Shown here: positions 1 through 4,599 of the stretch, in pieces | How positions within the stretch are numbered: position 1 is the first letter of the stretch | Layout of the letters: every line of letters begins with the position of its first letter | Made by a program: the position numbers and the translations under genes | The notes under the pieces: generated by a model | The model's database searches: none | The model's input: only the letters and a program-made list of their open reading frames with translations | Told to the model about the DNA's origin: nothing | Assembly: GCA_030049565.1 (NCBI GenBank) | Contig: JASIKQ010000566.1 | Coordinates: 1-5,116, forward strand | Direction of reading: 5' to 3' | Length of the DNA stretch: 5,116 bases | Origin: Candidatus Sulfotelmatobacter sp. | Lineage (GTDB): Bacteria > Acidobacteriota > Terriglobia > Terriglobales > Acidobacteriaceae

Positions 1-32
1 CTGCGTTTCGCACGTGCGTGTTTTGACTTCTT

Positions 33-57
33 TTAGTTGTTGTCCTTAGTTGTTGTC
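33..57. repeat. Two-copy 13-base tandem repeat
   Basis: The 12-base string ttagttgttgtc occurs at 33-44 and again at 46-57, separated by one base, giving a 13-base period. On the minus strand it reads GACAACAACTAA twice. It lies between the ftsA stop and the presumed ftsZ start. It could be a protein-binding site or simple slippage; nothing in the sequence decides between these. Confidence 0.75.
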
Positions 58-65
58 ATTCACAT

Positions 66-81
66 CCGGGCGACAGCCCGG
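66..81. other. Perfect short hairpin in the ftsA downstream spacer
   Basis: The sequence ccgggc-gaca-gcccgg forms a 6-bp all-GC stem with a four-base loop. On the minus strand it is followed by ATGTGAATGAC, not a T-run, so it is not a standard Rho-independent terminator. It could be an mRNA-stabilising or processing structure between ftsA and the next gene. Confidence 0.55.
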
Positions 82-165
82 TGAGGAACCTGCCCTGGTC
101 GAAGGGAACCTGCTTTTCTGCCTGTGACGCTCACATTTTCTCCACACAGCCAATACCAAGCTCCC

Positions 166-1377
166 TCACCCCACTAACATCGCCTTCAATTTCGATCCCC
201 ACCGATCGGCCTGAAAACCGCGCGCCACGCGCGCGCGCTGTCCATAGGCGACCATGCCGAGAACCGTCGCGAACTCCGGCTCGGCCAGCGCGGCGGGCAT
301 TTTGGCCAGCGGCGTAGGCCACGATAAGCGCACCGGCCTTCGCAACACCGACTCCGCAACATCGAAAATTCCCGGCAGCCGCGAACCACCCCCGCACAGC
401 ACAATTCCTGCCAGACATGCCTCGAACATTCCGCTCTGCCGTAAAGTTTCACGCATCATCTCGAACAGCTCGCGCGCCCGCGGCTCGAGAATTTCCGCCA
501 CCAACCTCTGCGGCAGCAGGCGCGATGGCCGGTCGCCAACCGATGGAACCTCGACTTCGTTTCCTTCCGGTATCAGCGTAACGATCGCATTGCCATGCGC
601 TTTCTTGATTTTTTCCGCCTCCGCCAGCGGCGTGCACATCCCCACAGAAAGGTCGCTGGTAAAGTGGTTTCCTCCGACGGGAATTACTCCCGTAAACGCC
701 ACAGCCCCCTGCACGAAAACAATCAGGTCGGTCGATCCCGCGCCGATCTCAGCTAGGCACACACCTAGTTCTCTCTCATCTGCCCGCAACACAGAATCGG
801 CTGCTGCCAGGGGCTCAAAAACCGTATCGTCGACATGAACGCTCGCCCGATTCACCGCCGTGATCACATTCTGGGTAGCGCTGGCCGCGACCGTGACCAG
901 ATGAACGCGCACCTCCAGTCGCGCCGCCATCATGCCCAGCGGATCGTGCACACCCGCTTGATCGTCCAAAATGAATTCCTGAGGCAGCAGATGCAGCACC
1001 TCACGATCTGCAGGCAGCGGAATGGCCCGAGCCCGCTCGACTGCCTGCTTGATCTCATCGCGTCCAATTTCCCGCGGGCGCGCACCCAGAGTGACGCCGC
1101 CATGGCTGTTCACACCGCGCACGTGGGCTCCCCCGATGCCGACGATGGCATGTTCAACCGCCGCACCGGCCTTGTCTTCTGCGGTCTCAACTGCTTTTTG
1201 GATCGCCGCGACCGCTTTATCGAGTTCTACGATGACGCCCTTGCGCGAGCCGCGCGATTCTGCGACGCCATGCCCTCGGTAACGCAGACCATTGTCGGTC
1301 ACCTCAACCATGAGCGCGCACGTCTTTGCGCTGCCCACGTCGATTGCAGTTAGAAAACTTCCTTGCTGATTCGCCAT
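166..1377 (-). CDS. ftsA: Cell division protein FtsA (actin-like ATPase, FtsZ membrane tether)
   Basis: FtsA polymerises under the membrane, binds the FtsZ C-terminal tail and recruits later divisome proteins. The 403-residue product is near the family's usual length. The actin-fold ATP site is visible in order: phosphate-1 loop AIDVGSAKT (residues 11-19), phosphate-2 loop AEIGAGSTDL (209-218) and adenosine loop GIVLCGGGSRLPG (324-336). The region at about 85-163, with LHLLPQEFILDDQ (128-140) and DPLGM (145-149), corresponds to the FtsA-specific 1C (SHS2) domain, which separates it from MreB and DnaK. The C-terminus, DRWGSKLKAMLVG (391-403), is a short amphipathic stretch fitting the membrane-targeting helix, though shorter than in Escherichia coli. 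The ATG at 1377 is supported by GGAGAA 9 bases upstream. ftsQ ends 43 bases upstream on the same strand, so one transcript is likely. All key motifs are intact. Confidence 0.97.
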   Translation of the reverse strand: MANQQGSFLTAIDVGSAKTCALMVEVTDNGLRYRGHGVAESRGSRKGVIVELDKAVAAIQKAVETAEDKAGAAVEHAIVGIGGAHVRGVNSHGGVTLGARPREIGRDEIKQAVERARAIPLPADREVLHLLPQEFILDDQAGVHDPLGMMAARLEVRVHLVTVAASATQNVITAVNRASVHVDDTVFEPLAAADSVLRADERELGVCLAEIGAGSTDLIVFVQGAVAFTGVIPVGGNHFTSDLSVGMCTPLAEAEKIKKAHGNAIVTLIPEGNEVEVPSVGDRPSRLLPQRLVAEILEPRARELFEMMRETLRQSGMFEACLAGIVLCGGGSRLPGIFDVAESVLRRPVRLSWPTPLAKMPAALAEPEFATVLGMVAYGQRARVARGFQADRWGSKLKAMLVG

Positions 1378-1386
1378 TCCTATGAC

Positions 1387-1392
1387 TTCTCC
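1387..1392 (-). promoter_or_regulatory. Ribosome binding site of ftsA
   Basis: The minus strand reads GGAGAA, 9 bases before the ATG at 1377, in the 43-base ftsQ-ftsA gap. It fixes the ftsA start. A second AGGA abuts the ATG (1378-1381) and is too close to work as a Shine-Dalgarno site. Confidence 0.75.
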
Positions 1393-1420
1393 AGCTGAAA
1401 ACGCAATAAAACTGCGAACG

Positions 1421-2821
1421 TCACTGGCTCGGGTTTTGCCCGGCTTGATCGTTGCTTTTGTCTTTGCCGATTGCCGGACTCGGCTTTTGAGTTACGCTTG
1501 CCGGCTTTTGCAACAACGGTATTGCGGTTCTACCGACGATCGGTTTCGCCGCCTGCGGTGCGATGCGGCCGCCTGTCCTGAACGAAGCCGAAGGATCCTG
1601 ACGGCCGTCCCGCGGGCGTCTGGCCCGCAGCGGCGGGGGAGAAAATTTCCTTGCAACCATCGTTTTTCGTTTACTCAGCCGGCTTTTTGCAACCTTCTTC
1701 ATTCCCGGCTTGCCCGGGGCTTCGTCCTTCAATTTCTGCTCGCTCAATTCAAATGCTGGCTTCGGCACGGCCCCATGCGGCAGCCTCGTAATCAGCGCCG
1801 CCGGCTTAACACCTGCCGCCGCCGCAGCCTTGGCGGCGGCCGGACTGAGTACAGACTCCTTTATCGTATGCGGCACATCCGGATTCACAATGATCTGGTT
1901 CTCATAACGCAAATCCACGGACTCCAGTTTCTGGAACTGCTGACGCCAGCCCTGCGCATGCGTAATGTATGTTCTGTAGCGCCCCAAGAAGTCTGAAGAC
2001 CCCAGATGCACCAGTACATCTCCTGCTGGATCGTTCACTCTCACTTTCACATCATCCAGATCGGAGAGGTCCACTTCACTCAGATCCTGCGAATAGCGCG
2101 CCCCGCCCGCATCCAGCTCGCGCACCATCTGCATGTAAACCTTCATGCGTGGCGCTCGCGTAGAGAGTGGCTCGCCAACATTCATCCCGAGAATTACGGG
2201 AAACGAATACTTCCTCTTCAGGGGCAATTCCATAAGCGTTCCGCCGGCGTCGATCAGGAAAATTCGCGGACCGACGCGCGCAAATGCCACCGGAGTGCGT
2301 TCGTGAATCTGCACTTGCAGGCGATTGGGAACAAACCGCATCACGCTGGCCGATTCCACCCACGGTATCTGTTCCAGTTGCGACTTCTGCTGCGCCAGCG
2401 GAATAAAGAAAACGTTCCGCCCAATGTCGGCGCCCATCACTTCCATTATTTGAGCCTTGGTCACATTTTGCGTGCCCATGACTTCGATGCTGTCACTCGA
2501 TTCCACGCGAAAACGCCAAGAATGCTCGCCGTAGTGGTACAGTCCGGCCGTGGCTAATCCAGCGACACACAGGAAAACCGCTGCCGCCGCGCCCCACAGC
2601 AGCCGATGCGCGGTTTTTCTCGGAAGCGAACTGCGCCGGGCGGAGACCCGCTTCTGCCCACGCAGAAAGGGAGACTCCTCGTCCACATCCAGGTCGATCA
2701 GGCGCGCGTCATCGATTTGCGAGGCAAAGATGTCCTCGCAGGCATCGTCCTCGCGCAGATGCGCGCCGCTGGATGGATACAACTCCTCCTGCAAGATGGA
2801 CGGCTCTGATTTGCGCGCCAT
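1421..2821 (-). CDS. ftsQ: Cell division protein FtsQ (POTRA-domain divisome protein) with long basic C-terminal tail
   Basis: FtsQ is a single-pass inner-membrane protein that links early divisome proteins to the FtsL/FtsB and FtsW/FtsI synthesis module. The 466-residue product has an acidic cytoplasmic N-terminus (to about 70), a basic stretch RRSSLPRKTAHR, and a transmembrane helix at about 74-96. A POTRA domain follows (about 104-176), with the family signatures IEVMGTQNVTKAQI, IPWVESASVMRFVPNRLQV and ERTPVAF, then the FtsQ beta domain (about 178-312) ending in SVDLRYENQIIV. Residues 320-466 are an Ala/Pro/Lys/Arg-rich tail absent from classical FtsQ proteins, which are usually about 250-300 residues. 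Part of that tail (399-418) is encoded by a palindromic repeat-like segment. The ATG at 2821 is constrained by an in-frame TGA at 2831-2833, although no good Shine-Dalgarno is visible. The gene directly precedes ftsA. The product call is secure; the role of the tail is unknown. Confidence 0.95.
   Translation of the reverse strand: MARKSEPSILQEELYPSSGAHLREDDACEDIFASQIDDARLIDLDVDEESPFLRGQKRVSARRSSLPRKTAHRLLWGAAAAVFLCVAGLATAGLYHYGEHSWRFRVESSDSIEVMGTQNVTKAQIMEVMGADIGRNVFFIPLAQQKSQLEQIPWVESASVMRFVPNRLQVQIHERTPVAFARVGPRIFLIDAGGTLMELPLKRKYSFPVILGMNVGEPLSTRAPRMKVYMQMVRELDAGGARYSQDLSEVDLSDLDDVKVRVNDPAGDVLVHLGSSDFLGRYRTYITHAQGWRQQFQKLESVDLRYENQIIVNPDVPHTIKESVLSPAAAKAAAAAGVKPAALITRLPHGAVPKPAFELSEQKLKDEAPGKPGMKKVAKSRLSKRKTMVARKFSPPPLRARRPRDGRQDPSASFRTGGRIAPQAAKPIVGRTAIPLLQKPASVTQKPSPAIGKDKSNDQAGQNPSQ
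1575..1630. repeat. Palindromic interspersed repeat-like segment inside the ftsQ tail
   Basis: The segment starts with gtcctgaacgaagccgaagg and gatcc (1575-1598). It resembles the short repeat of type tcctgagcgaagtcgaagga that I recall being scattered through acidobacterial and Chloroflexi genomes, whose translations look like DPSxxLRTG. A perfect 10-base palindrome gacggccgtc (1600-1609) and a 6-bp stem gcgggc-gtctg-gcccgc (1612-1628) follow. On the minus strand in the ftsQ frame it encodes RARRPRDGRQ then DPSASFRTGG (residues 399-418) without breaking the frame. The palindromes are seen directly; membership of a repeat family is recalled, not searched. Confidence 0.6.
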
Positions 2822-2960
2822 CAGTTCAGGTCAGTTGTCGTGAGGAATCGCTGAGCACTCAAACTATAACTTTATTTTGAGATTTCCCATAGACAAAATC
2901 TTGGTTCTTTTGCACAAGAAGGAATCGGAGTGGGCATCAGAAGGAAGCGCTGACGCCCGC
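2822..2960 (-). promoter_or_regulatory. ftsQ leader with possible promoter
   Basis: This stretch lies between the upstream terminator and the ftsQ ATG. Because that terminator should isolate ftsQ, a promoter is expected here. The only AT-rich part is about 2861-2900. On the minus strand it contains TATAGT (2863-2868), a 5/6 match to a sigma-70 -10 box, about 41 bases before the start codon. No good -35 hexamer sits at the normal distance: TTGTCT (2891-2896) is 22 bases away, which is too far. No clear Shine-Dalgarno precedes the ATG. The promoter call is therefore weak and rests mainly on context. Confidence 0.35.
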
Positions 2961-2965
2961 CAAAC

Positions 2966-3000
2966 AAAAAAGCGGACGCGGTCCCTTACTCCGCGTCCGC
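2966..3000 (-). terminator. Rho-independent terminator of the heptad-repeat protein gene
   Basis: A perfect 10-bp GC-rich stem, GCGGACGCGG with CCGCGTCCGC (2972-2981 and 2991-3000), closes a nine-base loop. On the minus strand it is followed at once by six T residues (2966-2971) and then GTTTG. It starts 20 bases after the stop codon of the gene at 3021-3626. The T-tract lies only on the minus-strand side, so it ends that gene's transcript and separates it from ftsQ. Confidence 0.92.
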
Positions 3001-3020
3001 CTTCGTTTGAGGAGGAAAAC

Positions 3021-3626
3021 TTAAATCGGTCCCTCGCCCGCCACATCAACCTGCACCATCGGCGCCTGCACGTTTACCTTCGGAACGCTAATGCGCGGAA
3101 TGTTCAGGCGTACATTCGGAACATTGACTCGAACCTCCGGCACGCTGACCCGCACATCCGGAACGTTGACTCGCACATCTGGAACACTTACCCTCACTCG
3201 CGTACAAACCTCAGGAACGCTCACAAAAGCGGCCGGCGCAACTCTCACCTTGGCTATTTGAGCCTCCATCTGCGCCCGCCTGGCTTCCATTCGCGCCATG
3301 GCAGCCTCCTGCCGCGCCGACATTTCCTCAAACTGCGCGAATCCATGGTTCATTCGCGCCATTCTGGTATCCACGCGGGCCATTGCGGTTCCCACACGGC
3401 ACGATCTGGTCTCACCGCGCGCTGCCGACAGATTCGCCCGCAACAGGAGTCGATCAAAATGGCCCGTCGCCAGATCAGCCACCAGAGCGGATTTTTCGCC
3501 AATCTCGCCACGCACCTGATCAACTATCCGGTGCGCCCAGGCCATGCCGCCATCCTGATAGAAGCCATTCAACCCGAGAGCCATCACCCCAGCCGCCAAC
3601 CACGTCCAACCCTGCGCCCTTTTCAT
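3021..3626 (-). CDS. Hypothetical exported or membrane-anchored protein: helical region plus VRV[SN]VP[DE] heptad tail
   Basis: I do not recognise a family for this 201-residue protein. It begins MKRAQG, followed by a hydrophobic segment (about 7-23, WTWLAAGVMALGLNGFY) that could be an uncleaved signal anchor or a signal peptide. Residues about 30-70 look helical. Residues about 78-127 are Met/Ala/Arg/Glu-rich with MAR and RMAR repeats (AMARVDTRMARM, AAMARMEARRAQM), suggesting a long helix or coiled coil. Residues 144-178 are five consecutive seven-residue units of consensus VRV[SN]VP[DE], fading into IPRISVPKVNV and VQVDV, likely extended or beta structure outside the cytoplasm. The ATG at 3626 has GGAG 8 bases upstream (3635-3638). 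A strong terminator lies 20 bases past the stop, supporting this strand over the longer antisense frame. The gene appears monocistronic. Its function is unknown. Confidence 0.8.
   Translation of the reverse strand: MKRAQGWTWLAAGVMALGLNGFYQDGGMAWAHRIVDQVRGEIGEKSALVADLATGHFDRLLLRANLSAARGETRSCRVGTAMARVDTRMARMNHGFAQFEEMSARQEAAMARMEARRAQMEAQIAKVRVAPAAFVSVPEVCTRVRVSVPDVRVNVPDVRVSVPEVRVNVPNVRLNIPRISVPKVNVQAPMVQVDVAGEGPI
3093..3197 (-). repeat. Five tandem 21-base repeats encoding a heptapeptide array
   Basis: The 21-base period is direct: similar starts such as acattcggaac, acctccggcac, acatccggaac and acatctggaac fall at 3112, 3133, 3154 and 3175. Five units encode VRVSVPD, VRVNVPD, VRVSVPE, VRVNVPN and VRLNIPR (residues 144-178). 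Degenerate units continue to about 3057. Because the period is a multiple of three, gain or loss of copies would keep the frame. Confidence 0.9.
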
Positions 3627-3890
3627 GACCTTCGCTCCATATGTGAAATAGACGCTCGCGCGCCTTTTTGGTTAGCCGGGAGGATGGGAATCGAGGTGTG
3701 GCGCGGGCGGGTAGACCAGCTTCAGCGAGCGATATGGCGATGTTTCGCCGACAATGGTCGAAACAACTCGCAGGCTCGTCTTGGCCCACATCTAGTCTTT
3801 TGACCTCAAGTGGGTCAGGACGAAGTGATTTGGCAGCCGAGTGTGGAACATTTTCGCCGCACCGGGCGTATCCTAAATGGGAGGCAGAAT
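3627..3890. other. Divergent intergenic region
   Basis: This region separates the minus-strand heptad-repeat gene from the plus-strand PspC gene and must hold both promoters. I could not identify either with confidence. On the plus strand TTGACC (3800-3805) resembles a -35 box, but no acceptable -10 lies 16-18 bases further on. TGACC (3801-3805) and GGTCA (3813-3817) form a 5-bp dyad around a 7-base spacer, a possible operator. The rest shows no coding signal. Confidence 0.5.
3879..3884 (+). promoter_or_regulatory. Ribosome binding site that sets the PspC-domain gene start
   Basis: GGGAGG lies 6 bases before the ATG at 3891. This is a near-ideal Shine-Dalgarno. It favours that ATG over the in-frame upstream start near 3810, whose extra residues resemble no domain. 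Confidence 0.85.
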
Positions 3891-4208
3891 ATGTACTGCA
3901 ACGCTTGCGGCAGGGCAATAGCTGAGGGTGACCGCGTCTGCTCCTCCTGCGGCAAGGTGGTGGCGATTGCGCCCACGCCGAAGAAACTGATGCGCTCCCG
4001 AGCAGAAAGAAAGATTGCTGGTGTTTGCGCGGGGTTAGCTCAGTATTTCGATCTAGACGTATCGCTCGTGCGTATTGGTTGCTTCTTCATCATGCTCGCT
4101 ACCGGAATCTTTCCGGGCATCGTCACGTACCTGCTCGCATGGATCATCGTTCCATCGGGGCCTGAACTGAAAGCGATAGTCGGGGCACAACAGCCGGTGA
4201 CGAGTTAG
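3891..4208 (+). CDS. Zinc-ribbon PspC-domain membrane protein
   Basis: This 105-residue protein has two parts. Residues 1-22 form a compact zinc ribbon: MYCNACGRAIAEGDRVCSSC places two CxxC pairs at C3/C6 and C17/C20. Residues about 31-89 are a PspC domain, with the hallmark RSRAERKIAGVCAGLAQYFD (36-55), then DVSLVRIGCFFIMLATGIF and GIVTYLLAWIIVPSG, which form one or two membrane-spanning helices. PspC is known in enterobacteria as a membrane partner in the phage-shock response to envelope stress. Many other bacteria carry stand-alone PspC-domain proteins of unproven role, so I assign no gene symbol. No pspA, pspB or pspF neighbour is present. The tail after about residue 90 is short and hydrophilic. 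The gene appears monocistronic, with its own ribosome site and a terminator about 110 bases downstream. Sensing membrane stress through the ribbon is inference. Confidence 0.9.
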   Translation: MYCNACGRAIAEGDRVCSSCGKVVAIAPTPKKLMRSRAERKIAGVCAGLAQYFDLDVSLVRIGCFFIMLATGIFPGIVTYLLAWIIVPSGPELKAIVGAQQPVTS

Positions 4209-4321
4209 ATCATCACAGCGCGAGGACAGCCGCGTCCGATAGGGTGAACGCTCTTGGTTTGTATCAGGAGTCAATGAGTGAAACCGCGACTTTGACAGTG
4301 GTCATAGTCACAGACCTGTAG

Positions 4322-4354
4322 CGCAGCGTTCGCGCTCTTTAACGCTGCGGTTTT
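4322..4354 (+). terminator. Probable Rho-independent terminator of the PspC-domain gene
   Basis: A perfect 9-bp stem, CGCAGCGTT with AACGCTGCG (4322-4330 and 4341-4349), closes a 10-base loop. On the plus strand it is followed by G, TTTT (4351-4354) and CTCCC. The T-tract is short, so this is a moderate candidate. It lies about 113 bases after the PspC-gene stop, in the right orientation. On the minus strand no T-run follows. Confidence 0.6.
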
Positions 4355-4481
4355 CTCCCGTTCCTCAGCAAGAAGCCACAGGGTCGGAAAAGCGGGTCCT
4401 GCGCTACGCTTGCTCTCGCGCTGACGCTCGCGACACAAAAAGAGCCAGCGAGCACGGGGCGACGCCACCCGGTTGCAGAGT

Positions 4482-4512
4482 GGGAGAGGCAGTGATACGT
4501 CACTCCTCTCCC
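4482..4512. other. Long imperfect hairpin between convergent genes
   Basis: The arms gggagagg (4482-4489) and cctctccc (4505-4512) pair over 8 bp. After a single bulged C (4490), agtga and tcact pair over 5 bp around the loop tacg (4496-4499). The result is 13 bp with one bulge. Neither side has a T-tract, so it is not a classical Rho-independent terminator. It lies about 90 bases past the stop of the minus-strand repeat protein and may block read-through or protect 3' ends. Confidence 0.5.
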
Positions 4513-4599
4513 CTCCTTCAAGCGGACATCCACGTTTCCTGCGTCTCGGTGCCCGGAATTAACCGTCAACTGGTGATACCTGTTTACCCCAGAGAGGGC

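Larger units (their letters stand above)
1..165 (-). other. Structured non-coding spacer downstream of ftsA
   Basis: No credible gene is visible here. Read on the minus strand, this is the sequence that follows the ftsA stop codon. In most bacteria ftsZ follows ftsA, so it is probably the ftsA-ftsZ spacer and may hold an ftsZ leader; ftsZ itself is not in the window. The stretch is rich in small repeats and dyads: a perfect TGTGA-N3-TCACA dyad (123-135), a 9-base direct repeat ggaacctgc (85-93 and 105-113), a 6-bp stem hairpin (66-81) and a 13-base tandem repeat (33-57). None is followed by a convincing T-tract on the minus strand, so I do not call a terminator. I found no clear promoter. Confidence 0.6.
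4209..4599. other. Non-coding region between convergent genes
   Basis: I see no gene in these 391 bases; the open frames on the minus strand lack ribosome sites and domain-like sequence. The region holds the probable terminator of the PspC gene (4322-4354) and a long imperfect hairpin (4482-4512). The part from about 4380 to 4450, with gggtcctgcgctacgcttgc and repeated ctcgcg strings, resembles degenerate interspersed repeat DNA, but I could not match it to a known family. No tRNA cloverleaf or other RNA gene was found. Confidence 0.55.

Noticed and set aside
123..135. TGTGA/TCACA as a CRP site
   Set aside because: The CRP consensus has a 6-base spacer; here it is 3, and no CRP system can be inferred from the window. 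Kept only as an unexplained dyad.
254..1353. Plus-strand open frames opposite ftsA (254-838 and 835-1353)
   Set aside because: They are antisense shadows of a clearly identified ftsA, caused by high GC; no ribosome sites or domain-like sequence.
1382..2557. Plus-strand open frames opposite ftsQ (1382-1996 and 2006-2557)
   Set aside because: They are antisense to ftsQ, with composition typical of shadow frames and no start signals.
2864..3049. 61-codon minus-strand frame between the heptad gene and ftsQ
   Set aside because: It runs through a strong terminator stem and its T-tract and overlaps the heptad gene; no ribosome site.
2877..3803. Long plus-strand open frame (308 codons) across the heptad-repeat gene
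   Set aside because: It starts at TTG with no ribosome site, is His/Arg/Asn-rich without domain features, and its repeats are just the antisense of the 21-base array. The minus-strand gene has a ribosome site, a hydrophobic N-terminus and a matching terminator.
3810..3890. N-terminal extension of the PspC-domain protein from a start at 3810
   Set aside because: GGGAGG lies 6 bases before the ATG at 3891, the zinc ribbon begins right there, and the extra residues resemble nothing.
3520..3918. Minus-strand 132-codon frame overlapping the heptad gene start and the divergent region
   Set aside because: It overlaps the supported start and ribosome site of the gene at 3021-3626 in another frame, and shows no recognisable features.
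4200..4480. tRNA or small structured RNA in the GC-rich intergenic region
   Set aside because: No cloverleaf arms or T-loop GTTCRA-type sequence in the right arrangement; the only strong stems fit terminator-type hairpins.
4271..4569. Minus-strand small frames in the convergent intergenic region (4271-4468, 4339-4569)
   Set aside because: No ribosome sites, overlapping hairpins, and amino acid composition like translated repeat DNA.
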